From Laccaria trichodermophora (Eukaryota > Basidiomycota > Agaricomycetes > Agaricales > Hydnangiaceae): a stretch of 64,000 nucleotides of DNA. The notes under the pieces are model-generated. The model saw nothing but the letters and a program-made list of their open reading frames with translations, was not told where the DNA came from and searched no databases. Every line of letters begins with the position of its first letter. Within the stretch, counting starts at the first letter, position 1. The translations under genes were made by a program, and so were the position numbers. The DNA lies in NCBI GenBank assembly GCA_018417955.1, contig JACTVC010000005.1:1922001-1986000 (forward strand). Direction: 5' to 3'. Below are positions 1 to 11,847 of this stretch, one piece after another.

Positions 1-6
1 GTCACA

Positions 7-1529
7 ATGAAGAGAAAACGCAACCTTCAAGAAAATTCTGTCTCAACCGACGACTCCTCCGAATCAGACGCTGACTCAGATCATGGTCCTTCCTGATTGA
101 ATCCCAAACACTCAAAGGCAGTCTCGCTGACAAAACGTAAAAGGCATCCTCGTACAAAACGTCAGAGGAAAATGTCATCAAATAAACTGATTTCACCTAC
201 TGACTCTACCTTCTTCCGCGAGCCATCGCGTTCCTCTTCTTCGACATTTCCTTCTCAACAATCCTTCCAAAGAAAGTATGTCAGCGAAGAAGATTCATAC
301 ATCTATTCTGGCACGATCCTAGGTCGTCGAATTGATTTGGATATTGTCACGGTATGCGTCGGTCGCTGGATGAATGCTCTTATTGACTTATTCTTGGGCA
401 TCGGCCCCTGAAAAAACATTGAAACTTGACAGCTTTAAGCCTGTACGTTATCAAATTTACAATCATTATCCCCTTCTCATGTAGCTTCATTTAGAAATGC
501 GTCAGTACTGAGGAGTACGCTCTCTACAGATCCACATTGCACAATCTTCACAAATACAAGCCTGAATTTCACGTAAGTATATCAGATGTAGCTGCTATCA
601 ACACGAATAACATGACCGCAGCATCAGGTGGATATCGACAATTTTGATAACTTGATGGACCTTGTAGTCAAAGATTATATTGATGGGTTACCTCCTCACA
701 TATCGCGACCAGAAGCTGCAAGCTTCATCACAATGACTGAGGCAGAGTTCGAGAACTTAGACGATGCTACAGCCCTTAAAATCTTTGCGACTCAAAATAT
801 CGTTACAACAGGACGTTCGGTTGGAAAAGCAGCTTGGAACAAAGATACTTTAAGTAGACTCGCTCATTTGGATGCTGTCATTGATATGCAAGGTTAGAGT
901 TCTACGATTTATCTGCATTAAAATATCAATAACCGTTACATATATGCAGATCAAAGTATTCTGATAAAGGACGGAGACTACAGTAAACGTCTCGTTCAGG
1001 GAACGTTGAATCAGATGATACTCAAAGGCTCTTCAGGACCGAACGACGATGGTCATATTTTGAATGCATTACACTTTCCATTGCCCACAAGCGATATTTC
1101 ACCAGATGCCCTATCAACAGATCTCCATGCTTGGATTGCCACCAAACGACTTCCTTTCTGCAATGAGGAGACTGCGTCTTTGCCATCGCGACATCTCCGT
1201 TGGGGACTGGTTGCTACTTACGGTGCTTTGCACTATGGTCACATCGACTCGGATGGGTTCTGCACCACCGTAGACGTACTGGTCGGTGGTAAATACTGGA
1301 TCGTTGCTCGTCCTCGAAACTGTGAAGACAACGGTAAAATTGATTTATACTGTGATGAGAAATGGTGCATGGAAAGACCTGACCCAAATATATGGTGCTT
1401 CAAAGGCATATTATTGGAACCAGGGATGCGATTGTAAGTCTTTATTTTATCTATGTTGATCCTCAATATTTACGATGTTGTCAGATGTATGTGTCCCCAA
1501 ACGCCGCATTGGGTTGTAACTGTCAAGCC
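7..1529 (+). pseudogene. JmjC-domain (cupin dioxygenase-like) protein, 5' part
   Basis: Five exons can be followed: 7-351, 495-572, 628-892, 950-1433 and 1485-1529, each with GT/AG borders and consistent phase. The first exon is basic and Ser-rich (KRKRHPRTKRQRK). Exon 4 holds the cupin core, with HYGHIDSDGF giving the H-x-D metal motif, then a conserved strand (VLVGGKYWIVARP). The next exon reads PQTPHWVVTVKP, the usual strand after the JmjC iron site. JmjC proteins are Fe(II)/2-oxoglutarate hydroxylases or demethylases; many mushroom copies are uncharacterised, so the substrate is unknown. An in-frame TGA at 94-96 breaks the first exon. The reading frame is then cut by a 3.9-kb foldback insertion directly after the KP codons and resumes at 5424. 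The family call is confident; activity is unlikely. Confidence 0.75.
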
Positions 1530-1639
1530 ACTAGTATCTACCACTTATATGATAAAATACAGGCAAGTGCCTGCACACCGACATCCACACTGCCTAATGA
1601 ATTTATGAAATGAGAAGAGTAGGCAAAACTTATGAAATG

Positions 1640-2112
1640 TATTTCATTTCTTTACTATGACTATTTCATAACTGTCCTAAGACATATTTCAATACTAATT
1701 CATTGCAATTTCATTACTGCCTGGCCTTCCATTTCATTGTCTATCCAGCATTGTTTCATTGCTATTTCATTCTTCCCTGACTTTTAATTTCATTGCCTAC
1801 CCAGCCTTATTTCATTGCTTACCTGGCATTATTTCATTGCCTTTTCATATCCTTGCCTGAGCAATCTCATATCTCTGCCTGGGCTACTTTATATTCATTT
1901 CATTTCTTGCCTTAGGCAATTTCATATCCCTGCTTAGGCAATTTCATATCTCTGCCTGGGCAATTTCATATCCTTGCCTGGGCTACTTCATATTCATTTC
2001 ATTTCTTGCCTTAGGCAATTTCATATCCCTGCCTAGGCAATTTCATATCTCTGCCTGGGCAATTTCATATCCTTGCCTTGGCAATCTCATATCTCTGCCT
2101 GGGCTATTTCAT
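1640..2112. repeat. ATTTCAT/GCCTGGGCAA tandem array, left arm of foldback 1
   Basis: About 22-bp units of the form TTTCATATCYYTGCCTGGGC, mixed with a longer higher-order block containing TTCATTTCATTTCTTGCC. The same array appears inverted and longer at about 4615-5330. It has no coding logic: every frame is the same low-complexity run. Confidence 0.85.
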
Positions 2113-2584
2113 ACCTACACTACTGCATTTATCATTGCCCCCTCAGAATGTCAGGCACTGCCTTCAGGGTCAATTTCAGGGTCCATCCCAAAGAGGAAAT
2201 ATCACCTTGTTTGACCAAAAGTGAAGAAAACCAAGAGGAGAATGTTTTTACCTATCAGGGTCCATATAATGGGATGTTGGGATGATGGTCACATGACCAA
2301 TTACCAGAAATGGTCAAAAAATGACAGTTGTAGCCCTACACTATAGCTTCCCAAATCTGTTTGAATCACATTCTGAAGTGCCCCCATTGTGGATATATGA
2401 GGTAAAAGATTTTCTAAAGTGTCACATTTTTTTTGTTTTTGTGTTTTTCTCCATGAAAACAAAACCAAACAACATGATTTCAGTATATTTGGAAAGCTAA
2501 AAGAAAGGGCTACAATTATTGTATCATGGGGAAAATGACCAAAAAAGGAAAGTGCATGCCCTAGAAAAGAAATTGACACTGCCA

Positions 2585-3040
2585 GACTGTAATAGTCAGA
2601 TATAGACTACCATAGACTACCAAAAAGTCAGACATAGACTACAAAGTTTATTGATAGACTACAAAAGTTGGACACAGACAATAAATTTTACTGATAGACT
2701 ACAAAAGACCACAAAAGTTGGACATAGACTAGACAGTTTACTAATAGACTACAAAGTATACTGATAAACTACAAAAGACTACAAAAGTCAGACTTAGACT
2801 ACAAGGTTTACTGATAGACTACAAAAGACCACAAAAGTCAAAAACTTCCACTTAGACTACAAAGTTAGTAGTGTCTGCTTTTTGATACTACAAAGGCTTG
2901 TAGTGTCCACTTTTTCATTAGAAAAGTTTGTAGTATCTGCTTTTTGAGACTACAAAAGTTTGTAGTGTGCGCTTTTTCATTAGAAAAGTTTGTAGTGTCT
3001 GCTTTTTGGGACTACAAAAGTTTGTAGTTGACATGTAGTT
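2585..3040. repeat. ACTACAAA/TTTGTAGT array, left arm of foldback 1
   Basis: Units of about 30-32 bp alternate TTTGTAGTGTCTGCTTTTTG with a CATTAGAAAAG spacer. Each unit carries the small inverted repeat ACTACAAA-AG-TTTGTAGT. The mirror copy lies at about 3705-4160. Elements 2, 3 and 4 carry the same array. Confidence 0.8.
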
Positions 3041-4614
3041 TATGGTGTCCTTGGCTCTGTCCAGATTATGGGGGTGAGGTTGAAGGGTTGACATGATCTT
3101 ACTTACATATTACCAATGCTGCTGCATTAGTTTTTGACATCATGCACAAGTAGTCTTTCACATTAGGAAAGGCTATCCTATGCCTTCATGGCTTTCACAT
3201 CAGGACAGGCTATTCTCTGCTTTTACATTGATAGTTACTGGTCTGTCTGCTCTCACATTGATAGCTACTGGCCTGTCCCAAACTTTGATATCAGCTCTTT
3301 GAGGGCTATAGAATGATGGGCCAATTCATCCTTGGAGGTGTCCTTAAGTCAGGTCATGTTGTAAGTTGACCATGTATTAAGACAGAACAGTAGATATCAA
3401 CATGAATGGCCTCCTCAGGCTTGACAGCCAACTTGGCCATGATGTCAAAAGTGATGATGTGGCAATAGCAATATATAAAGTCATGTCAATCCTTCAGCTA
3501 TATCCCCATGAGCTTATAACTATGTTTTGAGATAGGACAGTATGGTAGCTATCAACATGAAGGCATAGGATAGCCTTTCCTAATGTGAAAGACTACTTGT
3601 GCATGATGTCAAAAACTAATGCAGCAGCATTGGTAATATGTAAGTAAGATCATGTCAACCCTTCAACCTCACCCCCATAATCTGGACAGAGCCAAGGACA
3701 CCATAAACTACATGTCAACTACAAACTTTTGTAGTCCCAAAAAGCAGACACTACAAACTTTTCTAATGAAAAAGCGCACACTACAAACTTTTGTAGTCTC
3801 AAAAAGCAGATACTACAAACTTTTCTAATGAAAAAGTGGACACTACAAGCCTTTGTAGTATCAAAAAGCAGACACTACTAACTTTGTAGTCTAAGTGGAA
3901 GTTTTTGACTTTTGTGGTCTTTTGTAGTCTATCAGTAAACCTTGTAGTCTAAGTCTGACTTTTGTAGTCTTTTGTAGTTTATCAGTATACTTTGTAGTCT
4001 ATTAGTAAACTGTCTAGTCTATGTCCAACTTTTGTGGTCTTTTGTAGTCTATCAGTAAAATTTATTGTCTGTGTCCAACTTTTGTAGTCTATCAATAAAC
4101 TTTGTAGTCTATGTCTGACTTTTTGGTAGTCTATGGTAGTCTATATCTGACTATTACAGTCTGGCAGTGTCAATTTCTTTTCTAGGGCATGCACTTTCCT
4201 TTTTTGGTCATTTTCCCCATGATACAATAATTGTAGCCCTTTCTTTTAGCTTTCCAAATATACTGAAATCATGTTGTTTGGTTTTGTTTTCATGGAGAAA
4301 AACACAAAAACAAAAAAAATGTGACACTTTAGAAAATCTTTTACCTCATATATCCACAATGGGGGCACTTCAGAATGTGATTCAAACAGATTTGGGAAGC
4401 TATAGTGTAGGGCTACAACTGTCATTTTTTGACCATTTCTGGTAATTGGTCATGTGACCATCATCCCAACATCCCATTATATGGACCCTGATAGGTAAAA
4501 ACATTCTCCTCTTGGTTTTCTTCACTTTTGGTCAAACAAGGTGATATTTCCTCTTTGGGATGGACCCTGAAATTGACCCTGAAGGCAGTGCCTGACATTC
4601 TGAGGGGGCAATGA

Positions 4615-5330
4615 TAAATGCAGTAGTGTAGGTATGAAATAGCCCAGGCAGAGATATGAGATTGCCAAGGCAAGGATATGAAATTGCCCAGGCAGAGATA
4701 TGAAATTGCCTAGGCAGGGATATGAAATTGCCTAAGGCAAGAAATGAAATGAATATGAAGTAGCCCAGGCAAGGATATGAAATTGCCCAGGCAGAGATAT
4801 GAAATTGCCTAAGCAGGGATATGAAATTGCCTAAGGCAAGAAATGAAATGAATATAAAGTAGCCCAGGCAGAGATATGAGATTGCTCAGGCAAGGATATG
4901 AAATTGCCCAGGCAGGGATATGAAATTGCCTAAGGCAAGAAATGAAATGAATATGAAGTAGCCCAGGCAAGGATATGAAATTGCCCAGGCAGAGATATGA
5001 AATTGCCTAAGCAGGGATATGAAATTGCCTAAGGCAAGAAATGAAATGAATATAAAGTAGCCCAGGCAGAGATATGAGATTGCTCAGGCAAGGATATGAA
5101 AAGGCAATGAAATAATGCCAGGTAAGCAATGAAATAAGGCTGGGTAGGCAATGAAATTAAAAGTCAGGGAAGAATGAAATAGCAATGAAACAATGCTGGA
5201 TAGACAATGAAATGGAAGGCCAGGCAGTAATGAAATTGCAATGAATTAGTATTGAAATATGTCTTAGGACAGTTATGAAATAGTCATAGTAAAGAAATGA
5301 AATACATTTCATAAGTTTTGCCTACTCTTC
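4615..5330. repeat. ATGAAAT tandem array, right arm of foldback 1
   Basis: Inverted counterpart of the left-arm array, with units such as GATATGAAATTGCCCAGGCA. It contains a duplicated higher-order block (about 4730-4900 and 4900-5080), which accounts for the greater length of this arm. Confidence 0.85.
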
Positions 5331-5423
5331 TCATTTCATAAATTCATTAGGCAGTGTGGATGTCGGTGTGCAGGCACTTGCCTGTATTTTATCATATAAG
5401 TGGTAGCTACCACTCGTCAAGCC

Positions 5424-6502
5424 GTCGATTTGCAGGGGAGGACATTTCTATTGTTTCTCTACTCTAGGGGAGACCGTTATTGGTTTATACCGCACTTGGG
5501 CTTTAGGGGGCATAATAACTAACACAAACCATGATCCCTCCTGGTTACTGTTAATCCGTATAATGTACCTCTGGCACCGACACTTTGTTCTCGAAGAAAA
5601 GGTCACAGGTAAGCGCTGTTCAATACATTATTCTTTGCAGATCCAGTTTAACGTTCAACCTTTGTAGGCTATCTATCCAATCATATACCAAACCTCGAAT
5701 GCTTTGATGACATTTTGGTGGTTTTCACCTTAGCCATTGCAATGGAGCTGCTCAATGTCGTTGATTATCAGACCTACCGTGTTGAAACAAACCTCAGTGA
5801 TCACGATTCTGAATTGCAGGCTGAACCCGGGCTTCCGTCTCTTCTACTCTTGCAGTATGTCGATGCACGCGCAAAAAGCCGTCAATTGCTCCACTTCTTC
5901 TTCTCTAACTTCGAATTTGTTGATGACTCTAACGTTGCTATCGATGGACCCAAGGAAATTTACTATCCATTTTTCGCGCAACATGCTGCCGCTTTGTTCA
6001 GTATGAAAAAAAAAGGATATAACCAAGGGATCCGAGGAGCTAGGGACTGTACTATGCTCAAATTTGACCACGAACTACAATTGGCTATCGCTGGATCAAC
6101 CTACTTCAAAGAAGCTATGGTTCAATTGAAGCAGGAACCTGATACCTTCGAGTGGAGTGATGGGAAATATACAATTTGTCATCTTTCAACTCCAATTCCG
6201 TGCTCTGCCTGTAAGTGGCAATTTCTTGAGACGTTTTTTTCAGCTTAAACAAACATCCAAACAGTTGATTTAACCGGTGAAAATCCAGGCGATCAATATC
6301 ACTTGGTCGGGATGAATAAGACTGTTGACAGAGTTCGTTTCCCCGGAGAATACATTGCAGACCTTAAAGGTTCGATCCATAAGCATAAGAAAGCCAAACG
6401 AACATGTATGTAACCTCACGACTATACTCTCGACTAACATTGAATATTTTTCAAGATGCTGATATTCTCTTTGGCATGCGCCCAACGGTTACAGCCAATT
6501 AG
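5424..6502 (+). pseudogene. JmjC-domain protein, 3' part
   Basis: Continuation of the gene broken at 1529. Read across the 8-bp duplication, the frame gives VKPSICRGGHFY, the usual JmjC segment holding the distal metal-binding His (GGHFY). Exons: to 5608, 5668-6210, 6265-6405 and 6456-6502, ending with TAG. The C-terminal ~250 residues contain LLIRIMYLWHRHF and a helical region with SRQLLHFFF; no further domain is recognised. Intron phases agree throughout, so apart from the insertion and the upstream TGA the gene would be intact, implying a fairly recent insertion. Confidence 0.7.
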
Positions 6503-7673
6503 TGGTACAATAGTGAAAATGACGATCCTAATGATAATTTTTGTAGGACTGTATCATCTGCAGTCCAATCGTACATACAAATAACATAGTATCCCTTACA
6601 TAGCCAGTCGTGTATCTACATAATGCCTCGAGCTGGCCCGCATCCTTATTTTTTGTTATTTGAACAAAAGGTATTAGACAAACATGCATCAATTCTGATC
6701 TGAAAAGTGGACGTCCACTTCTCAGTTCAAAATTTATCATTGTTTGGTCGAAGTTATCAATCACATCCATCAATACCTAAGTACTCAAGCTATTTGAACC
6801 TGGGTCTTGATTGATGTGTCTGAATTTTTTTCACTATCTTTTTGATACATCTCACCTGAAGAACCTACAGGAGGACTAGAATCCACCTCTCTCGCCCCAG
6901 TCATGATCGTCTAATTCAAGCACGGCATTGCCAATTATGTCGTGAGGACAATCAGTCCCACGATGGCAAACCAACTGGAAGATAATACATTCACAGTCGT
7001 CAACCTTCTTCTCGAGTGCAATTCTTTCACCGTGGAGCCTAGGGAGCAGCTGGCAGGTCTATACCTTCAATTCTCTTGAATATCGTCATCTATAGCTGGA
7101 TGGTATTCGAACCTAGGCCGGGGCTGATGCGTCTGCATCTTTATCACTTGTACAGTGATGCATCTTGCTCGATTGCATACCTGGAATCTGATACTAGGGA
7201 GCAGCTGACGCATCTGCATCTCTAACACTCATACATCAATACATCTTACTGTATTGGGTTTTCCTCTTGAATACAAAGATCAATACATCTTACTCGATTG
7301 GATTTTCCACTCGGGTACGATTGTTTCTACCTGGACGCTAATCTAACCTAGGCAGTGACTGATGTGTCTGTGTCATTCTCAAGCATTCCATTCACTGATG
7401 ACGGCAAATAAGGACACTGCGGTTTTCAAAAATTCCGAATGTATGTACCTGTCCGTCCTCCTTGAGAGACGGTATGACCAGGAGAATGTTTCTCTATGCG
7501 GACGCAGTAGTGTCCCACTGAAAGCTTCCATTCCATCCACTCGCCTCGTGGAAGAATGTGTCGTTTGCCTATGTAACCTGGAAGATCGACAAAGAGAACA
7601 TGTCTGTCTCTAATTGAACAGCTTGTCTGACCGCAGGACAGATCAACACCACAATCGTGTTTTTTAAAGCCTC
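6503..7673. other. Gene-poor stretch with imperfect repeats
   Basis: No convincing gene. Between about 6780 and 7390 a diverged unit recurs, recognisable by CTGATGYGTCTG, CATCTTACTCGATTG and ACCTAGG-like blocks. Open stretches on both strands at 7362-7677 have no recognisable features and overlap each other. Confidence 0.5.
6700..6725. repeat. 26-bp palindrome (one mismatch), copy A
   Basis: Two-fold symmetric about GTGGACGTCCAC. It is followed by GTTCAAAATTTATCATTGTT, and the same palindrome plus following sequence recurs in the same orientation at 20400, with two differences over about 46 bp. The two copies bracket the Helitron coding region. Confidence 0.7.
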
Positions 7674-8348
7674 TCAATCTCTGGAGAGACGAGACAATGG
7701 TGAACCCTCTGTCTTGGTATTTTTTATAACCTTCTTCAAATTACGCAGTGATTGAATTCCTGGGTTCTTGAGACCTCGATTGCTGAAAGTGAGTCGAGGA
7801 TATACACAAGCGATTCCATATGGGCTAATAAAATTCATCACAACGGTGGAGTGAAAGTCGAAAATGGTTTGAATGGCACTGCTTGTGTTAGAGACAACAA
7901 TGTTCATGCTGCCTGCCTTTCCTTCAATCGTAAGGCGATGTACCATCATAAACATGTGCGTGGGGTAGATCTCATCCAATCGAAACACTGGCTCCTCAAG
8001 ACGGTAGTCGCTCCATGCTTGAATCCATCGCAAAAATTTTCTTTCGTTGAACTTGTTGACAAAAAAATCGATGTCATTGGGTATGAAAGTGCCAATTTTC
8101 ATAACGAACAGTGCCGATGATCCCGATATTACGCCACCTGTCATCTGCAATATAGACATGATTTTGTCGGGCTTCAGGTGAAAACGTCGTAACAATTTGT
8201 TAATGAGGTATAAATGATGCCTCGCCATCATCTTTCGAAGCAATCGACAGGTTTGCGACAGACTTCTCATGGTCAAAAAGTCCATGCATTCTATAATCTC
8301 CTCGAACGTTTCTTTGGCCAGTTTGTCCAATATGCCATCTTGGTTCAC
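7674..8348 (-). CDS. F-box-like protein with nucleotidyltransferase-like segment
   Basis: A single open frame of about 224 codons on the strand opposite the Helitron genes. The N-terminal 40 residues (ETFEEIIECMDFLTMRSLSQ) resemble an F-box helix bundle, which in Skp1-Cul1-F-box ligases would bind Skp1. Residues ~70-95 read VISGSSALFVMK then PNDIDFFV, similar to the G-S-x-A-L and D-x-D pattern of a nucleotidyltransferase-like fold seen in many fungal F-box-type hypothetical proteins. There is no ATG at the start of the frame, only GTG; the first in-frame ATG falls inside the putative F-box, so an upstream exon or 5' truncation is likely. Its place next to the Rep gene suggests a captured or passenger gene. 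The family call is tentative. Confidence 0.45.
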   Translation of the reverse strand: MNQDGILDKLAKETFEEIIECMDFLTMRSLSQTCRLLRKMMARHHLYLINKLLRRFHLKPDKIMSILQMTGGVISGSSALFVMKIGTFIPNDIDFFVNKFNERKFLRWIQAWSDYRLEEPVFRLDEIYPTHMFMMVHRLTIEGKAGSMNIVVSNTSSAIQTIFDFHSTVVMNFISPYGIACVYPRLTFSNRGLKNPGIQSLRNLKKVIKNTKTEGSPLSRLSRD

Positions 8349-8781
8349 GTGACGCTTATCATGTCAACTGAAATCAAACAAATCAACCGCCTATCGTTTC
8401 AAGATTCTCACCTTGATAATGGCCAACATGTCTCAAACTGGGGTGGTGAACTAGCTATGAAATTTGCGTTTCTCAAGAAAGAGTTATTTTGGGTTATTTG
8501 TGGTCGAAATTTTATCGATCATGTCAATAACATTCAACAACGAATTCAACACTCTGCCCTCATGTCTCCTCGAACCATGTCAATGCTGGCACTGTTACTG
8601 GTCTCATGGATTTGTGTGGCCCTTCAGACAACCAGTGTTACTGTTCAATGTATGTTTCATTACTATTTGGCAAAACAACGTGCCTAACTCCTGACTATTA
8701 GACGAACAACCATCGGTCGTCCGTCCTCCTCCTTTTCCTTACTCCAACCAGAGCAACTATTTCTACAACTGTCTCCACCTG

Positions 8782-11700
8782 TTGCCAATCGTGCCAAAAG
8801 TTGTTGACATGATAACCGATACCCGTTACTCTCATTCCCACAATATCTTGCACCCTCCTTGCCAGGGTAAGATAATGGAATGTGATGTTCATTGTGTCTC
8901 TCAAGTTATTCCCAACACAACCAATGATATCTTCCTGATGAATGATACGCATTGTGCTTTTTTAAATAATATCAGCCGTCTATTCACGATGAACAAATAC
9001 CGTCTGTTCTGGGGTCGTTTTTCTCAACGTATACTCCGCGGAAACTCGAAATCTAGGATCATTACATGTTTTCAGTTCAAGTACGTTTGCACCTGGCAAC
9101 GTCTGTCCCGGGTAAAATGCCTGTCGTGGATATGCCAATTAAATCTCTACCGAAACTCTATAACAAAGCATGATTTCGTTATGCTTATTGGCATTTGCGG
9201 TCCCGGCCCTCTAACATTTCGTGACATACGTCTTACAAACATTTGGCAGCCCATACGCCACGCCGTCATGTTAACTTGGTCTGAATGTCAATATACACCC
9301 TTTAACGTCATAGCTGATGCTCTGGGGGATTACTTTGATCACCAACGTAGGAACATATTCGAAGATTACTCAACTCCTTCTAGTCAAATAGGAGGTGGTC
9401 ATACCATTGTCAGGACCCTCTTAGGCATCGACATAAAAGAATTTGTGTCATCCCACAAAGGACTAGATGGTTGTGACGCGGATTTATTTGAATTTATCAA
9501 TTACTGCAAATTGGACATCGCAGAAGAATGCATGCGACGAGATGCGACCTCATTCACGTGTGATCTGCCCCTCACTATTGTTGGAAAGTTGTTGAACATG
9601 CAAGACCTCGACGCTTTGGCAAAAATGCATGGTATCAAACTGCCTTCGCGCCTCAAGAAGCCTGACAAATTATTATTGTTCGAAAATCATCATTGCTCTA
9701 TATGCGAAAGTCACACATCGCTATTCTGTTACTCTTCAGATAATGTCAAACACGTAAAGGCTCGCTTGAGACAAAGAAAACTCAGAAATCTACTAAATTC
9801 TCCCAAGTACATTCGCAAAAGTCGAAAACCAGTATTCAAAAAATTGGCTGGAAGTAATTCAGTCCCATTGAGCACTGTCTCGAATTCCCTCTTCCCCCCA
9901 CATCCACTATCACAGAAAGACATCCATCGTATAATCTCAGGGTTTTGTCGTGATATGAGACCGGTCAATTTTGAACAAGCTGGATGTGCTGTTTGTGGCG
10001 AGCTTGCATTATTGTCGAAATTGAAAAATATCAAAGACTTGAACTGCTCTTTGAGTCCGCTTATCGAGTACGGTGTGACGAGGAAAGAATGCCAGTCTGC
10101 TTCCGACCCCATTTGTGATATTGAAGGACCTGTACTAGACGGGAAATGCACAGGGGTGTGCGAATGTTGCGAAGCAAGTCTCATGAAAGGGACAACTCCG
10201 AAATATGCTCTTGCAAATGGTCTCTGGATAGGAGATGTTCCCCCTCAATTGCAAAATTTAACTTTTGCCAAGCAACTTCTGATTGCTCGTGTTCAACACA
10301 ACCGTTGTCTGGTGCAGGTAGCCTCTGGCAGAGTAAAGATGACAGCAAATGTCATCATGTTCTCCAATCCGACATTGAAAGTATACCACAAACTTCCTCC
10401 ATCAAGAGAGGAACTTGACCAAGTTTTAGCATTCGTGTTTACCGGAAGTGCCCAACCCTGTGACAAAGATTTTGAAAGAACACCTATGTTGGTTCGCAGG
10501 AACAAAGTGGCTGCAGCCTTAGAATGGCTCAAACTGAATCATGCAGATTACGAAAATCTAGAAATATCCGCCGAAAATTTGAATACTTATCCTCTGAACA
10601 GCGTTCCGGTCCATGTTGATTATTGTAAGACATCAGAGGGTTCTAGCAATAAACTTGCATCCGCTATGAGTGTGCATGATATGGAAGAAGAGGAAGGTAC
10701 TGAAGAAGGAGACTGCTCTTTCACAGTTCATGGGCTCACTGGTCTTGAGTATTCCAACATGACAATGAAGGCCCTGAAAGCCACAGCTTTACTTCACCTT
10801 GAAAGCGAGGGTAAAACATTGGGGATTGGTCACGACTCCGTTCCTCAGTCTATGTACGATAATCCACAAGCGTATCCTCAAATGTTTCCATGGCTGTTTC
10901 CATATGGTTTAGGAGGTATCGGCCAAGCTAGGCATACAAACAAAAATTCGGAAATGAAGATCAAAAAACATTTCTTATTGTATCACGATAAGCGATTTCA
11001 AACCAATGTGTATTTTCCCATCGTTGCATTCAATCATGAGCAACTCAAGGGTGGTGTAACCAGTAGTTTTCTTCTAGCAAAGAGACACAAATTTGGCGAA
11101 ATTTCTGAAAAACTAAAACAAATCAAACCTGATGTTTTGAAAAGCATTGCTGAAAGATTGAAAGGAGGCGAAAGGGTCAAGCCGGAAACTAATGAGGAAA
11201 AGCTTTGCTTTTCCATCTTAGAATCTATAGACCATATCGGCAGCCACGTGAAAGGATCTTTGAGAAACAAAAAGCACATGCGAAATGAAATATGGTCCAC
11301 CATCGCTTTTAAAGGAGCTCCTATGTGGTTTATCACACTTTCACCGGCAGACAATCGGCACCCTCTCTGTCTTTATTTCGCTGATGAACAAATCAAATTC
11401 TGTCCTGATCTGCGATCTGTGCAAGAACATTATCGTCTTGTGAGTAAGAACCCTGTAGCGGCTGCGCAATTTTTTCATGTCATGATCACTTGTTTCATTA
11501 AACACCTCTTGGGTGTGGGCACAAACGATCGCGGATTATATGGCGATACTTCCGCATATTACAGAACTGTAGAGCAACAAGGGCGTCTGACACTACACTT
11601 TCATATGTTGCTTTGGATAAAAGGTGCATTGTCTCCTCAGGAAATTAGGGACCGTCTGATGGCTGCTGACGGGCCCTTTCAAGAAGCATTAATAACTTAT

Positions 11701-11847
11701 TTAGAAGGTTCACACATGGGAGAATTCTTAACAGGCACAATGAACGACGTTAAAGCAAAAGTGCCTATAGTCAATTCCACAAAGCAGGGAATTCACGCTA
11801 TTTTAAAACCCGATGACATAGCGCCGGAGATACCTACCGACTATTGA
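8782..11847 (+). pseudogene. Helitron Rep-helicase, N-terminal part with DUF6570-like and HUH region
   Basis: About 1020 codons open. The frame begins without ATG; the first ATGs lie a few codons in, so the true start may be in an upstream exon. Residues ~300-330 and ~400-470 hold Cys/His clusters (CSICESH, CAVCGE, CTGVCECCEA), likely zinc-binding. Around 10200-10500 the sequence matches a DUF6570-type domain (LANGLWIGDVPP, FSNPTLKVYHKLPP). The Helitron-like N-terminal domain follows, with MWFITLSPAD near 11329 and the HUH motif in LTLHFHMLLWI near 11593. HUH endonucleases nick and rejoin single-stranded DNA during rolling-circle transposition. A TGA at 11845-11847 interrupts the frame; it resumes in the same phase immediately after. 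Helitron identity is certain. Confidence 0.85.

Larger units (their letters stand above)
1530..5415. mobile_element. Giant foldback element 1 (3.9 kb palindrome, 8-bp TSD)
   Basis: The insertion is flanked by the direct repeat GTCAAGCC (1522-1529 and 5416-5423). The ends are inverted: ACTAGTATCTACCACTTATA on the left against a right end whose reverse complement reads AGTGGTAGCTACCACTTATA, followed by one extra base. From there both arms mirror each other inward to about 3190/3555, leaving a ~360-bp unpaired spacer. Two open stretches of 92 and 70 codons (2301-2579/4167-4445 and 2073-2285/4461-4673) translate identically from both arms, so the arms are essentially identical there. The right arm is about 199 bp longer, all of it in the ATTTCAT array. 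No transposase-like protein is present. The 8-bp duplication suggests mobilisation by a hAT-type transposase, which is inference. Confidence 0.85.

Noticed and set aside
2301..4445. Pair of identical 92-codon open frames on opposite strands, looking like a conserved protein
   Set aside because: They lie in the core of the two arms of one palindrome; identity comes from the inverted repeat and there is no codon-level signal.
1530..5415. Possibility that the palindromes are assembly artefacts
   Set aside because: Target duplications restore host frames, arms differ in array length and there is an unpaired spacer; a chimeric join would not produce these.
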